The translations under genes and the position numbers were made by a program. This document shows, one piece after another, positions 12,901 to 27,329 of a DNA stretch of 64,000 nucleotides (positions are counted from its first letter, which is position 1; each line of letters starts with the position of its first letter). Source of the stretch: Oryzias latipes (lineage: Eukaryota; Chordata; Actinopteri; Beloniformes; Adrianichthyidae). The DNA lies in contig NC_019866.2 of NCBI RefSeq assembly GCF_002234675.1, forward strand, positions 10,445,261-10,509,260, in the 5' to 3' direction. The notes below the pieces were generated by a model, which saw only the letters and a list, made by a program, of their open reading frames with translations, ran no database searches and had not been told where the DNA came from.

Positions 12901-15900
12901 ATCTCGCACCCATAAGCAGCTAAGACTAGCAGAAGTTGCTTTCAGGGCTTGTCTTGTGTTTCGTCCAGAGTGTTTGTCATCTCTCCTCACAGTGGCCGGG
13001 AGCGTTAAATTAGCCAAGAGGACGGCTTTCATATAGACGAGGCCTCATGCCAGATTGCAGGAGAGGTCAGGATGTGAGGGTCATAGGTTAAGATGCGGCA
13101 TTGAACTGCTTCCTCTGCATTATGTTGTGCAAACATGAGCTTTAATCCTTTTTGGTGCAGTTCAAAGTGAAGAGATTTTCTCTGAAATGGCTCCTAGCCC
13201 AGCGTGTACTGGGACACTCAAGATACATTGGAGAGGCTGCTGAGTGAAAGGAGGACATACCTGGAGAGTTAGATTGAAGAAGTGACACAGCAAGAAAATT
13301 AACTAGGGGGAAAAATTATAATATTGTGTTTTATTGATATATTGGAAAGCAAACCAGATCTGCAGGAATCACCTTTCATATCAGATGATCGTCAAAGCTC
13401 AGCTCCACGTCACTCAGCTGAACCCTCAGTGATGCATAGATACTACCACAGAGGACAACCTAGATACCTGCAAATCAAACCCTGCTTTCTTCTGTGACAA
13501 TTTTTATTTCGGAGGCGCCAAAACAAGCAACCTCTGACCTTCTAAGGCAGTTGAAGTGCAAATCTCTTTCCCAGAATAGTTCCACCTTTATTTGACACAG
13601 GAAAAAGGTTTTCAGAATGCAAACTGTCTCCAAAAACAGCAAAAGGAGTAGATCCACTCCCGATGAAGTTGTAATTTAAAAAAAGAAAAGAAAAGTCTTT
13701 CCTGGAGAAAACAACAATAAATTTGAAAGGGCTTCAAAGGGGCCGCTCACTTCTCTGAGCATAAAACATAGTACAGGCTTGTAAGAAAACCACTCAATCG
13801 CTCAAACTTTGATGAAACACGAGTCCAACAATACAGAGATGAAAAAAGGCTGCTTTGAAAATAACTTGCAATATAAACGTTTTTATGGTTGCAGCTTAAA
13901 AGTTTATCTTTTTTTTCAAGGATTTTTCCTCAGCTTTTCCATATCATGAGGTGTTTTCCTCCCAAGTGGCCCCAGTTTGTCAGCAAATATGCTTTAAGAT
14001 GTTAAGTCGGAAATCTAATCTCCCATTATATAAAGCACAGACTGTTGCAAGCAAATATCCTGGTGGAGCTGTTGGATGCTTTGACACTAAACAGGCTGGG
14101 GAGCTTCAGGACGCACATCAGTGGAAGGGCAATATCCTGTATCCTGACTCTAACAGGAGGCACAAGCGTAACATGTGTGAGCGCCCAAAGAGAAAAGACC
14201 AGGTGTCCCCCCTGATCTTTTTTCCATTCCCTCCCGCTCCCGATCTAAGGTTGATCTTTCTAACGAACAGCACCAGAGAGCTGCCACCCCTGCCACAGGA
14301 ACCTGAATCACTGAGCTGTGGAGCCGAGTGGAAATGAGGACTTAGCTGACTTACAATTGCTGGCTAACTGAAGAGATCAAAAGAGGAAACAGGTGATTTA
14401 CTGAGGCGTTTCAGTGTTTCAGCGGTGCGGTTATATCCAACGGTGCAGCCACACAAAGCATCTCACTGTCCTCATGGAGTCTGCATCCAAATATTCAACA
14501 TTTGAGCTGACAACTCTCCGACAATTCAACGCGTGTACTTTTAGCAGTTCTCTGAAATAACTTCTGGTTGTTACTCAGTTGGATTAAAAATATCTGACCT
14601 GCAGTCGCTTAAAATTACAAAAAGAAAGCTAAAATTTAAGCAAAAATGTACATCTTTTTTACATATTTTCATCCTTTATGTTACAATCACAATTGGACTA
14701 GAATGTGACCAGGAAGTACCTCAAAAGACAACCAGGGGCAGGTTGCAAAATCGATCTATTTTCAAAGCGTTCCCAGTGGTCTTTTCATTATGACCATGCT
14801 GCTTTTTTGCCAAACAAACAAACAAAGAAAACGTGTAGTTTTCTAAGACATAGTTTGTGCAAAGCGGCAGTAGTTCATCAGAAATGGATGATTGGCGCAG
14901 AACAAGCCCGCCCCCACTTCCTATCACCCATCTGTTGATATATTCATATATTTGTCTTCCATCATCAGAAAAAATCCACATGAATACGTTAAAGAAAACA
15001 CAAAAAAACAGGATTTTCAGCTGAGTGGGTCTGTTACATCAAATGCAAACATATTTAGAGTTTAAAGCGCATTTTACTTTATATAAAGCTTTTACGGCCA
15101 TCATATTTTTTAATTAATTTTTTGCTTTAGTTTTTCTCAAATTTCAAAAGTACTTATTCTCAAGGGAATAGTTTTTGTATAATCACATTTATTGTCTTGC
15201 GCAATTCTTGTGAGCTCTAGATGGGTGGAACAAACTATCAATGTGCGCTGCTCCTTTTAGGGGTTAAATTACAGAAATCAATAGGAAACCAGAGAATTAT
15301 TCTATTATAAGTCTATATTTTAGAAGCTAATTTTGAAATAGCAGCTAAAAAGGAGGACCAGACTATGAAAACAAGAAAAATCGTATAAACTATTTTTTTG
15401 TATGCTAAGACTTTTTGTTATAAGTGTGGAAATGTCTATAACTCCAATACATTGAACACGTTTGACTTTATCATGGTTAAAAAGCAAGGAAAGACATGTG
15501 AGGCTAAGTCGGATTCACAAACAATGTTTCATTTATTATGACAAATCAAAGTGAAGCACACATGGCACTCTTTTTTTGTGTTACATACATATGCAGCTTA
15601 AAGTCACAAATATTAGTAGTAATTGTATGAACTGGGATCCAGGGTGCTGAGCTAGAATTAAAAAAAATACTTCCTGAAGTGCACTGAGGTTATGTAAGCC
15701 TGTATTTGCTGACAGCTTCCACATTCCCTTCCTTCTTCTTTCTTAGTTGAAGAAATATTGTTTTAGTGTCAAAAGGAAGGTCAAATGCTCAACAGTGTTA
15801 TAAAAAAATACCTTTTTTGTCTTCTCTGCATCTCTGTCACCTGAAGGGGAAGTGGATCTTGTTCATCCACAGCTGAGTAAACTACTTAAGTCTCTCTCGT

Positions 15901-16812
15901 ACGGTTACAGGCATCATGTTTGAAACGGAAAAACCCTACAAATGTGGCAATGATAGAAGCAGACAAACACGGCCATGCTTGATTGCCAGACTTCCTTTTG
16001 TTATTTCACAGTGTGTTTGAAGTCTTCAGTAAGTGTCTTCGATTTCTGCACATTTCCCTGAATCAAAAACAAACAATAATATGCACCGGACAAGATTCAC
16101 ACAAGCGTGTAAGGCAACCAAACACAAGCTAGAGCAGCGAGGAGCCTTTTTTCCTCTCAGACCAGCCGTTTTAAACCTCACCACAATAAGTTGTGGGCCT
16201 GTTTACTGCACTGACTATAAATACGGGCTAATTATTTCACAGCGTTAGCGAGACAGATGTTTTAGTTGCATCCCTCCATCTCACCCAGGCACATATTGAT
16301 GGCTCACAGACTGTTTATGCTCTTTTTATTCATCTGTGCTGTGACCTCTTCCAGCTGTAGGAATTTGCCAAACCTGGTGGTTCATAAAGTGTAGCCCCTC
16401 CAGCATGTGGAGCCCATGCCTTGTTTTGTGCATGCGCACGAGCAAATAAATAAACAAGAAAAAAAAAAAAAGGGGGAAGATGTATGTTCAATAGTAATCC
16501 ATAGAGGAGCGGGCCTTGCGGTTATATGATCTAAACAGACTCTGATGACTGTGTATACATGGGGTGAGTTAAACAAGTGACACAGAACATTATGCTTTGA
16601 TCTGCTAATTACAGTGGAAAACAACCTGGCAACAAAAGCGCTCTGCTCAGATTGGCCGCATTACCTGTGCTTTCCACTTTGCACGCAACAAAATGCTCGA
16701 GACACGAAAGTGAGTGTTTTTTTTCACTTTACAAAGAAATCCCACAGAGAAAAAACAACTGATTAAAGCATCCATTATTTGATCAAAAATCATCAAATGA
16801 AAAAAAAATCAA
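9918..16812. other. Intergenic region downstream of cenpx, no gene seen
   Basis: I find no spliced or intact gene. The stretch 10310-10370 is G-rich on the + strand. Stretches at 10080-10700 and 11900-12300 are less AT-rich than the rest but translate only to frames without domain character. Single TCF-type motifs occur at 13807 (CTTTGATG) and 16594 (GCTTTGATC). No poly-A signal for cenpx is clear nearby. Confidence 0.5.
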
Positions 16813-17066
16813 TGATATTCCCCCCTCTCTAATATCCCTCTCTCTTCTTCCCTTCTTTCCTTTTCTGTCCGGTCCAACATAAAAGATTTTCAAACATGAT
16901 TGAAATGAATAAAGTCTGGCCTCGATTACAAAAGGGGTTTATTCAGACATACCTCTGTTTTGTCAGAAGATTCATAACCCCTGTTGTTAAAGTAAAATAT
17001 GTCCATCACAAGAGGCCTTCAGCTCTCATCTGTTTGCCTAGCTGTTGGACAGGACAAGTTAAAAAA
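16813..17066 (+). mobile_element. Poly-A retroelement, copy 1 (5'-truncated)
   Basis: This is the 3' end of the family also present at 34673-35263 and, inverted, at 59704-61219. It shares TTTCCTTTTCTGTCCGGTCC, the GGGGTTTATTCAGACATACC segment and the end GACAAGTT plus an A run. The candidate target duplication is AAAAATCAA (16804-16812 and 17067-17075), so the insertion starts in the pyrimidine-rich tract. It has no coding capacity. The poly-A end and variable 5' start point to LINE-type target-primed insertion. Confidence 0.75.
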
Positions 17067-17075
17067 AAAAATCAA

Positions 17076-20000
17076 ATGCCCCAAACGAGACATAGCTATT
17101 GAAAAATGCCAAAAAAATGTACACAGTGAAAATTCCAGAAATTCCAGAGTTGTATTGTAGTTAAATGACAGATTCAATTACATTTACATGGTAAACTGAA
17201 TAACACATAGGTTAAACAAAGGGGAAAAACATTGATTTCAGTGCAGAATGCCAACTTTATGTGAAACAAAGATCTTTATGTTGTTTTAGAGTTGATTTAA
17301 TGCTTTTTTTGCTCAGTGCTGTTCTTATTTCTGGGCATGTTTCTACAGACAGATTCATAATTTTTCAAAAGGTTGTGATACAAGATTTCCAATTTGTGCA
17401 CATCCTTTGCAAGTAACTTTTACCTTTGATTTACAAGAAAACCCTAAAGGAAAATGATTAAATAAATAAAACTGAAGAAACGTCCAATGTTTACTTCTTT
17501 TTATTGTTTTTCGTCACTTCTGGAGCCTTATTGTGTTACTCCTGAGCATTAGGTGATTTAAAACTACACAGCCAGTTCTTGTTTTGTCATCCTTTTAATG
17601 ACAGAAAACTTTCACCCACAGTTAGGATTTTATTTTTATCTCCCAAAGCTCTTCAAATACATGAATAGCTGCACCTTGGTGCTGCCTTTAATTGCCACAA
17701 TTGCCATTTAGCAATAAGCTGGTTAAAAAAAGGAAAGAAAAACAGTCTCAGGGCATGTTGTCAGGTTTAATAAGGTCCTTGTTGAAAGGGGACTGCTGTG
17801 TCGGCACCACCAAAGACTGCTGCCTGAAGTGGCCTCCAGTGGACCAGAAGGTCCCTGCAGGGTTTTGATGAGCCGAGGGAGCACAGATTGTCTCTCCCCC
17901 ACTGTGGGGGTGTGAAGGGCTGCAGTGGCATCAGCACTCCTTGCTGTGCGTGGCTAAGCCGACAGAAAGCGTGGAGAGGAAGAGGTCACAATCACAGCGC
18001 CGCAGAAGGAAGATGTATGGCATTGCTGACACTGGAAAAGCCAGACGGCGGTGACACGCTTTTACAGAGAACAAACTTTTACAGGCCCAGAAGCAGCAGG
18101 CTGTCTTTCACATCGCTTTGGTGAATTAAGGAAAGTGTGGATCTTTTGTGAGATATACCAACAAGCAAACAAAGGCCGGAAAAAAATGTTGAGTTTTATG
18201 AAAAATCTTGTATTTTATTTTTTGTTTTTAAGGTTTGTGTAAGTCCTCACAGAGAAAGCATAAAAACGGATAAACAATATCATGCTAAATAAAAATCTAA
18301 AAGACTTTACTCAACTGCTTTTCAATTTATAAAGATTTAATCTGTATTGAAATATCTTGGATTCTTCAACATTTTCTTAAATTCTCATACAGGAGTGACA
18401 TAACTGAGTCACATTTACATCGTTGTTTACTTGCTTTCTGTTGTCAACAAAGCAACAAGCTAGATCAAGCGCAACATGCAGGCAAAGATTTTGTTGAAAA
18501 GATGATAAAAAAGGACAAGAAAATAAAAAATAAACCAACATCCCAATTAAAAAGTTGAAATTTTAAAAAAGGAAAAATAATCTAAAAATGAATTCATGAT
18601 AAAGAGAAATAGTGGAAGTTTTTATCATTTAAATAATGACGCGGACAACATTATTTTTGAAGATGTTTATTGTTTTAAAAGTCATGAGTTTTAAGAATAT
18701 TCTTCCATCAAAATATACTTAATTAACTTTAATTGATTAGGTTTAGTATATGTTGCTCTAATAAAGGAACAAAAAATACAATTTCACAGTTTTGGAAGAT
18801 AATAAAGACAAGTGATCATGGACTTTATCATTTTTAATCATACAAAATGTAGATATTTTTGCATTTTTCCAAGCTGGTATTTAAGTTTTGGAAAATTAAG
18901 AGGGCAATCGAAGCAACATTTCCCAATGATAAAGTATTGTAACATAAAAATCCAAACATTGAAATACTTGGTGACACATTTACTGACCGTGATACGTTCC
19001 ACAGGAGAACATGTATAAACAAAAAAGAAGAAAGAAAAGAAATGCAGTGACAACTGTGAACTCCAGGTCCATGTTTTATAGAGCTGTGTTGTTCACATTC
19101 TCACATTGAGCCCTCCACCTTCAGGCCCCCTTCCAGTTACTTTGATTCTTTATTCACCAGTCCCCTCTACTAACCCTCGCCACCCCATCCTTAAGTCCAG
19201 CTGATGGAGGCTCCTTTGTCAACCGGCACCCCGGCAACAGCTTCAAAGAGCTGCTGGGTGTAAATGCAGAGCGCCTGAAAAACAAAACAAAAACTGAAAA
19301 ATAAAGAAGTCCTAGAGGGCTTTGGAGATATTCACCGAAGAATCCCAGAAAGGGCGGGAAAACATTCAGCTTTTTTGTAAAAAAGAAAAAGAAAGAGAGA
19401 AACACAATTTGCTTAGAAGCAGCTATTTGTCAAACAAGCATCATCATTTACTAAATACACAAAGGTGCGGATTGGGTCATTCTTAGTGTAATGGCAATAA
19501 TAAACACATGAAAAAACGACACTAGACTTTGCATGGGACCATTATATCTGTGTCTTTGTGCTGCATCATCAAAGCCCATTAGGAGACCGTGAAAGCCTCC
19601 ATTGCTCTTCGTGACCACTTCCTCATTTAGTGATAGCTGAATTGGAGGACAGCTAGATTGTTGTGCAAGACAATGTCATGCTTTTGGACTGAGTGCTGTG
19701 CTTTGATCTCATGTGACACCCTCAAAGCTTTGTCAATGGCTGATATGTTAACAACCAGTCTACTTATTCTAGCTCTGTTCTCCACCTACTGCCCTGTCAA
19801 TCAGAGCTCTGCAGGGTAGGAGAGGTTAGGAGGGAGGGGTAAAAGGGGATGTAGAAAAAAAAGTCTTTCATCTCTGCCCCACATTGGACTCCAGCAGATT
19901 TGTGCTTGGCGTGGCAACGCGCCTCGCCTTATACCCACAAAGTGCATGCCAATGACACAGTGACTCCAGAGCTTGGCACCAGGTCTCCAGCCAGTGAACC

Positions 20001-23000
20001 CTCTATTCATCACGATGGAGGAAACACAACTGCATCAGGGCCACAGCTTATAATTAAAAGTCCTAAGCCTCAAAGAGCAAAGCATCTTCATTTTAATGTT
20101 AGGCTTCCATCTGGTTTAATTCTTGCTCTGTGTCCCATCAGATAGGCATGTGGACACAGAAGCAAGAGACACATCAGGACTACAAAGAACATGTGTCTAA
20201 TCAAGGATTAGAGGTTTGCTCTTTCTTCAGTGGCCTAATTATCGGATTGGTCAGATCAAAACCACTTCATTGAGATCAAGGATGGTGTCTTTCGCTTGTC
20301 CCGCTCCTCTGTTGCACAATACCTCACCAAAGCAGCGACAAACCCAGGGGGAGACCAGAAGTCGTGGAGCGAAAATGAATGTACTTCATGTTTGGAGAGC
20401 ATGTTGTGTGATTAAGGGGAGCCCACATCAAATGCTGTGGTTTAGGAAAACCACCAGTTGAAAAACAAGATGCGTCTTCGGTGGAGAGCAGCACAGACTG
20501 GAGATGGTGTTGTTCAGAAGTCAGCCCAGCCCAAAGCTATCCCGCCTGTCTGTCTTTGGGGACAAACAGTGAAATAAGAGACCGCAGAGATCGGAAAAGC
20601 ACTTGGAAGTTGCTCTCAATGAGAGAGCACGATGAGCATCAAACTGTTATTCAAAGTCAAATATTAAAGCACGGAATCAAAACACTTCAGATTTGGGACA
20701 AAAAAACTGCCTTGCTTTGTAACTTATGCAAGGGCATGACTTAGATCAAAGACTTGTGAGAAAACAGAAAGGCAAGATGATGTAAAAACTGGCAACTCTC
20801 TGCATTATTGGGCATTATTGTAAGTGCTTTTAATACGTGAGCATTTGAGCAGATTAAGAACAAAACCCACTTCCGTCTGCTCCAACAGACATCTGTGGGA
20901 AGTGCTGAATGAAAATGGAGGGATAATACCCCCTTTTTCCCACAGAGAGAACTCCTCTGGACAGAAGGATCGCAATGTTGCTGCCACATGTGTGAGCTTG
21001 TTTACTTGTGCTTCACTTTTAACTAAAGGAATCTCATGATTCAAACAACAAAACAAACTAAATTATTAGCATGTTACGGCATTACACGCTCTTTCTCCGT
21101 GACCTGAGCAACAGGAGAGTGCATGTGTTGTTATTTTCCTCCCCGAATCTCTTCAGTTAAGATAGAAAAAGGGCCTTTCCTCAACTGTAATTATTGATAT
21201 CTCCCCTTTGAATGAGACACATCCAGTGATAGGGTGATGGACTGATGAAAATCGAGGTGGAAATGGTGCCAGTTGATCGAGGGAAGGTGCAGAGGGTCGG
21301 TCAACTAACAGCAGAGCCCCTGATTACATTGTTGCATAAATAAACAGGCCCTCTGCGGGCTCCCTAGAGTCCAGTTGCAGTGCAGGAGAGGAAGGCTTTC
21401 ATTTCAGGGGCCTGAGGTCACACCAAGCTGGTGATGAGATGTGGCTTAGCTGTCTACTCACTCTGTTTCTCGACATCTCCATCAACAAGCCAGTGAACAT
21501 GAGAGAGGTACAACATCTCAGTGAGAAGCTCATTGATTATGTGCCACTTCCTGCAATCACAAACTGTGTAGAAAGACCATCAGTGTGCAGATTAATAACT
21601 GTCAGTCTCTGAGAGGAGCAGCACAAGTTGAAAGGGAAGAAGAAAGGATGTTGCATTGCTGGGCTTTTTGATGATGATGAGGGGACATCTGGATGGGTAA
21701 GATAAGTGTTGGAGGAAAGAGGCTGTGAGAGACAAGGTTCAGATGCTTTTGAGCCACATCTGTAATCGTCCTTCCTTCACCTCCGACCATAACAGCGCCC
21801 CGGCCCTCTCTTCTTTCCGTGTCCTGCAGCTATCAAGGCCAACATCAAGGCATGTCCCTGCTAAATACAGGCCCCCTTATTAAGAACCCATCATCAGATA
21901 AACAAGATAAACAAATCCTATTCCTGGCAGGACTGATCAAAGGGCTTTGTGTGAACCCCATGGCCAGTTTCAAGAAGGCAAAAATCAAAGGCAGCTGACA
22001 GTCACATAGAAACGCAGAAATGTAGTCTATTGTCCCTGTATGGGCAAAAACAGCAAATGGGGCCGTGAAGAGGGTTGACTGAGGACTGCAATCCACCACT
22101 AGCTGCACTCTTGGTCTTCTAGTGAAAGGTCGAGTGGTGGTTGGCACCTGCCCATCAGAACACATCAAGCTGAATTCTGACCATATTAAGGAAAGAAGCG
22201 TGATTCCTCAGTCCTGATGGTCGCGCAAAGGGACAAAGTCATGAAACTCAACTCGGATTCCAATTTATTGAGCATTTTTTAATACTCATTGTTTTATTCC
22301 TTTTCTAGTCTTCTTATGTCACCTCTTTTTAGTTCATCTGTTCTTTCAATTCCTTTCCAGTCACTCAAACAGCTCAGAAGTCTTTTCATTGTATTTATTA
22401 TTAGTGTAGATAAATCCACACTGTCATCAAAGGAAACACCAGAAGCTTCTAGGTGCTTAATGAAGATGTCTGATCTTTTGTTCACTTGATCAATTCACTC
22501 ACACAGGTTCTCCCAGCAGGCCTACATGGAACTGTTATCAAAAGATTATCCCAAAATAGTCACACGGCGTCTTCATTGGACCACCCACAGAGAAGAAAGA
22601 AACGTCTGAGGGATTATTGTACAGATCTTGCAGGGATATTGAATCCAGAAGGACACAAGGTTTTTGTCACAACTCCAAAAAAATCTCTTTTATGAATTAT
22701 GTTAGTTTGAATCTGTGATTTTTTTTAACCTAGTTTGACACTTTTACTACTTTATATACCTGATCGTTCCTTTTTATTTATTTTTTCTTGCATTGGTTTG
22801 ATCCCACCCCAGAATGTGCTCTAAAGTGTGCTGCACATCTAAAACGCAGGAACAAATGTTTACCAGTGAACAGTTGGAAGTTGATGAATCAAAACCCAAA
22901 AGTTTATAGGTTCAGCAGTGAAACAGTATCTTCCAATTAATTGATTATATCGATACATTTGAATTTGTTAAGAAGTTTTATTTTGGGGGGAAAATCGGAA

Positions 23001-23379
23001 TCCCAGCACTCTTTAGCAACTAGCAAAGAGGAGCTTGATCCCAAAACTGGAAGAGTTTCTTCAGTTCTATGGCACTGCTTCCATTTTGTGACTTTAAAGC
23101 AACAAATCGCAAGCTGCAAAATCGATTTAAATGCTGTTGTTACCAAAAATGGGAGTCTGACAGATTTGTTTTAACACCTGAAACAGAGGCAGTCTGTTGA
23201 GTTCGAGAGATTTGTTTCTCTTTATGGGATGCTCAAGCTAGAGGCAACTCACAAAACACCTGCCGCATTGTTTTATACAGTTTACAGCTTAGCAGTATTT
23301 AGTTTAACTTTGTGTTCAGGCCAACATCCAAATGAGATGTTAGAATAAAATAGTTTTGTTAAATATATTCTGTTGTTGT
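17076..23379. other. Intergenic region with scattered TCF/LEF-type motifs
   Basis: No gene is supported. Motifs matching (C/G)ATCAAAG on either strand occur at 19567, 19700, 20744, 21935 and 22425, and a weaker AATCAAAGG at 21983. Blocks with less extreme base composition (17640-18130, 19560-22200) could be conserved non-coding DNA; that needs alignment to other fish. Confidence 0.4.
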
Positions 23380-23640
23380 TCACCTTTTGGCATAGCCCTT
23401 AAGGGGTCGCCACAGCGAATCAGCTTTCACTGATTCGCACAGGTGTTTGGCAGAGATTTTTATGCACAATGCTCTTCCTGATACAACACTGTATTTTCAT
23501 CCGGGCTGGGGACCGGCACAGGGAGACCCGGACCTGAGCCTCCTTGTGGCAGTAGTGTCATGGGTCTTCACAGTGGATGAAGCTCATCGTGTCCCCTGAG
23601 AAATGAACCCTGATTTCCTATGTGCCAGTCTGGCGCTTAA
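23380..23640 (-). repeat. RTE-related 3'-end repeat, antisense, degraded
   Basis: On the minus strand this reads TGCCGGTCCCCAGCCCGG, then a degraded TCAGGAAGAGCAT, then GATTCGCTGTGGCGACCCCT. The same blocks occur in the RTE-type pieces at 28037-28140 and 43735-43860. It has no coding capacity. Confidence 0.6.
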
Positions 23641-26440
23641 CAAAAATGGAGGGAGAAAAAAAATCAATAACAATCTGAAATCAAATTTGGTATGAACAAG
23701 GCTGAGGATTTTTTTAGCCAAATCACCAAGGCTTACTTCCAATTTTTTATTATTGTTTTCTGAAATTTGATTTTTTTTTTCATTTCTAACTGATTTTTGA
23801 CTGCCATGGCCAAAAGCAGAGACAACTTAAATAAATCTTAAAGTTCACAGAACTTATATGGTTTCAAAGCCAGTTTCTATATGATTGGTAAATAAAGGTA
23901 AATAAATCCTAGCTCATCCAGATTCTGATCAAAGAGATATAAAGGCCTACTTCTCTCATTTAAATGACTGATTTCTGTTATTAATTCTTAAGTGCCTTTG
24001 AAGAGTCTTGCAGACCATCCTTCAGGAAGAAATAACGTCTGCAGCACAAAATAACAAAGGCACGAGAGAGCAAAGCAGCTTTAGCTCAGTGGCTCCAATG
24101 AATCAGTACTTCCACGAAAATATCAAACCCTGTCTTATTTTATCACTATTATTTTTCCTTCCATGGGATTTCTCTTGCAAAACATCCACATCTGATGTCA
24201 GTGCATCGCAGAGCGATGGTTACTGACTGAGTTCTGAAACTGCCTTGGAGCTGTACTTTGAGGACAAAACCACAGAACCACAGATAATGCTTTGCAGTCC
24301 ACTAGTACTGAGTGCTGTCATCAGATCTTCACTTTTTAAGATGTTTGACAAAGATTGTCATCCCAAGTTTCTGAAGAGAAAATGTCAATTGTGTCATTTT
24401 TAGGCCACAAATAAAAAAAAGTTAGTTTTGTTTTTAATGATGAGACCAGTTCACGTCTAGGCAAACACAAATTATAAATAGCCTCGGATGGACAAACATC
24501 TCTGGCATTGTCGTTACTGTCATCTAAAGAAAACAACACACAATGGGAATGAAAGCATCTCAGATGACCAGCTTAAGACCAGGAACGCACCAAAGACAAG
24601 TTCAAACACCAGTCTAGTTTTTTTTTTTAACCCGGATAAAGGATCTTTTAGGAGACAGGAGGAGGACATCTCCCTTTCATCCTCCACCACAGACAAACAT
24701 AGACATATAAAAACATCCTCGTTGAGAAGTAGCAATAGTTCTTTCAATTCCAGACAAACCCAGCTTGAAGAACTTAATTACAGAACGGGGGCAACCCAGC
24801 CCTTTTTGAAAATTACACTTACAGTAAGACCTTTGAAGCAAGTACATCCTTTATCCTATTCTTTCTTTTGTGAAGTGTTTTGTGTCTTGTAAAACATGCC
24901 ATTGACTACTGTGGTTTTTAGTGGGTTTCTGTCTTTTTCCAACTTTGTTGTTTGTAAAAAAAAAAAAAGGCGTATCTTTTCGACTAAGCGAGACGGGCTT
25001 AAGTCTCTTTGGTTTTAATTATTTCCATGTACACTTTTTGCATATTTTATATGAGAAGATTGTTGAAACTTCTTTTGCAATACATATAAATCTATATTTA
25101 TTTAAAAAAAAAAGGTTAGACACTTGCATGTTTATTCTTTGACTTTGATATTAGACAGTGAAAAGAGATAAAAAAGACATTTTCTGTTTTGCAAATGAAG
25201 ATTGCGCTGCAACCATTTAACAAATTTATCATTTATTCGTCCTGACTTCTGAACAGATTGCTGCAGTGCTATCCAACCCTAAAAAAAACCGGGGGATCCT
25301 TTTAAAATCTTTCCAAGTTGCCACCTGCCAGCAAAAGTAAAACAATCATCCATCCACTACTTAAACAACACAGACATGTGGAGAGCAACTCCTCTGCACT
25401 CAGGTAAAATAGCTTCAAAGGTGAAGTGTGATCCCATGACATAATGCCCCCAAATTAAAAACAGACTTTTCCATCTTATTTCACAAGAATGCTATTAATC
25501 CTGCGCTTTTGTACATAAATGTCTCATATAATTTTAAGCTTTTTTCGGCGTCAGCTCATTAGTTCTTCCCATGAAAGATAGAGCAGAAGGCTCCATGTTT
25601 GGATAACTCCGAAAGATCTGGCACCAAAGCCGAATCTGTTTTAAAATGGCCTTGATGGAGGTCACTTTTCTACAGTAGGTGTTGTTCTGCCAGGTTCAAG
25701 CTCAAGTGTTGGATTCACCAATAAAAGCAGTTTGATCTTCGGTGATTCAACGTTTTTATCTTTTTGCATTCCCAGCACTTTCTTGTAGGCTCATAAAAGG
25801 TTGATTTTTGCAATCTAAATAAAGCCAAGCCTCCCATCAGACAGAATTGATTTTTGCATTTTTGGTCCAGATCTCCAAAGAAATCATCATAATTTTCCAT
25901 GATGTCATTTTGAAAAAAGACAAAGCGAGAGTTTGGACAGCAGATTTTTTTGTAATCATTTTAAGCCACAGAAATTTAAAAGTAAAACACTAACGTGGCA
26001 GGAAGAATGCATGAAACACCTTTGTGGAAGACCCATAAAAAAGTCTAAATCTACAGCAGCTCAGAAGAACAGAGACGAACATCAAAGTGAAACGATAGGC
26101 TGCTTGATCACCCCAAGATTTCCCTCTCTTTAACATCACTCCGGCCTGTTTATACTCTGGACTCCATTATCCCGCTAAGCTCTGAAATTATCTAAAATAT
26201 ATCAAGAGCTGAAGTGAGATGATGAAAAGCAGATTTCTTGATATAGAATAAAAGAGAAGAAAAAATCTGTCGGATTCTTTATCTTAGACATGACATTTTC
26301 CAGTCTCTGTCACTTCATCTCCCACCACGGGACACATCTTCCTTCAGAACACCACAAGAGAGCACGGTCATGAACAAGCTTACTGAAGAAGAATAAAGCC
26401 TTTGGAATGACCTATAGAAGTGTGCATGTGGGGCTTAGTT
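23641..26440. other. Intergenic region, nothing recognised
   Basis: AT-rich, with simple A/T runs such as 24957-24968. Open frames here are short and lack splice support. One GATCAAAG motif lies at 23927. Confidence 0.45.
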
Positions 26441-26441
26441 A

Positions 26442-26483
26442 ATGTTACACCCCTGTCTAGGGGTTTGTAAATGGGTGTAACAT
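26442..26483. repeat. Short perfect inverted repeat (hairpin)
   Basis: ATGTTACACCC (26442-26452) is followed 20 bases later by its exact complement GGGTGTAACAT (26473-26483). It could be the core of a small palindromic mobile element or a chance hairpin. No poly-T run or gene end adjoins it. Confidence 0.6.
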
Positions 26484-27329
26484 AAAGGTAAAAAGGAAAA
26501 ACTAAATTAACAGTTAACACTGGTTAATTCCAGTAAAGCAGCTGTATGCCCCAGTATATCATTTGGAATAAAAAATGAAAAAGACTATAGTGTGACCAAA
26601 AGAAATCTGCTTCCACTAAGTATGGTTGGAGAAATCAGCAAAAGCTTTGCAAAGACTGCACTCCTGGGTCAGGTTTTCAGTTAATTTAGCTTACTTAGCT
26701 TTAGTTACAACAGATAGAAAATGGGGAAAAATGGGCAAACCTGTACACTAGCATTGTATTTTTGGATCATAGACCACTCTGTGAGTCAGTAGAGCATGTA
26801 GAGTTGAAATGATTAGTGCGTTCTCCGTGCTTGCAGCCTGACTGTCAGGAATTAGGAAAGAAGACAATCAGAGTATAGTTTGTGTGGGCATATAGGTGTC
26901 CCATGGGCACTTACATATCACATGCAAACCCTGTGTATGCAGGATTTATGCGGAGTCAGTAAGGAGCAAGTGGGCACACCTCATCAACGACTAGAGTGGC
27001 ACCGTACGACAGCATCAATCATATGTCATAGGTCCAAGAAACTTTGCCTCAAAAAACCTACAAACCCTTAAAAAATACTCCACAATACACCACACATTTG
27101 CAGGTTCCATTTTCATCCCTTCCCTTAAGGTGGCCGCACACGCCACAAGGAACCCGCAAGACTCACCTGCATGCGGCCACACCTGTCTACGATCCTTCAC
27201 AGGCTTGGACAATCCAAAATCGCACAACATGCAGATGGGTCAACCTCCCATAGGCACGCAGGTGACTAAGGCAACACTGACATTAAGACTTTATTGGAAC
27301 CAATGGACTCTTACTGTAAGAAATACCTC
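26484..27329. other. Intergenic region, possible unclassified repeat at 26860-27300
   Basis: No gene is seen. The part from about 26860 to 27300 is less AT-rich and contains GGTGGCCGCACACGCC and GCATGCGGCCACACC, which look like partly inverted related blocks. I could not define ends or a family. Confidence 0.3.
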
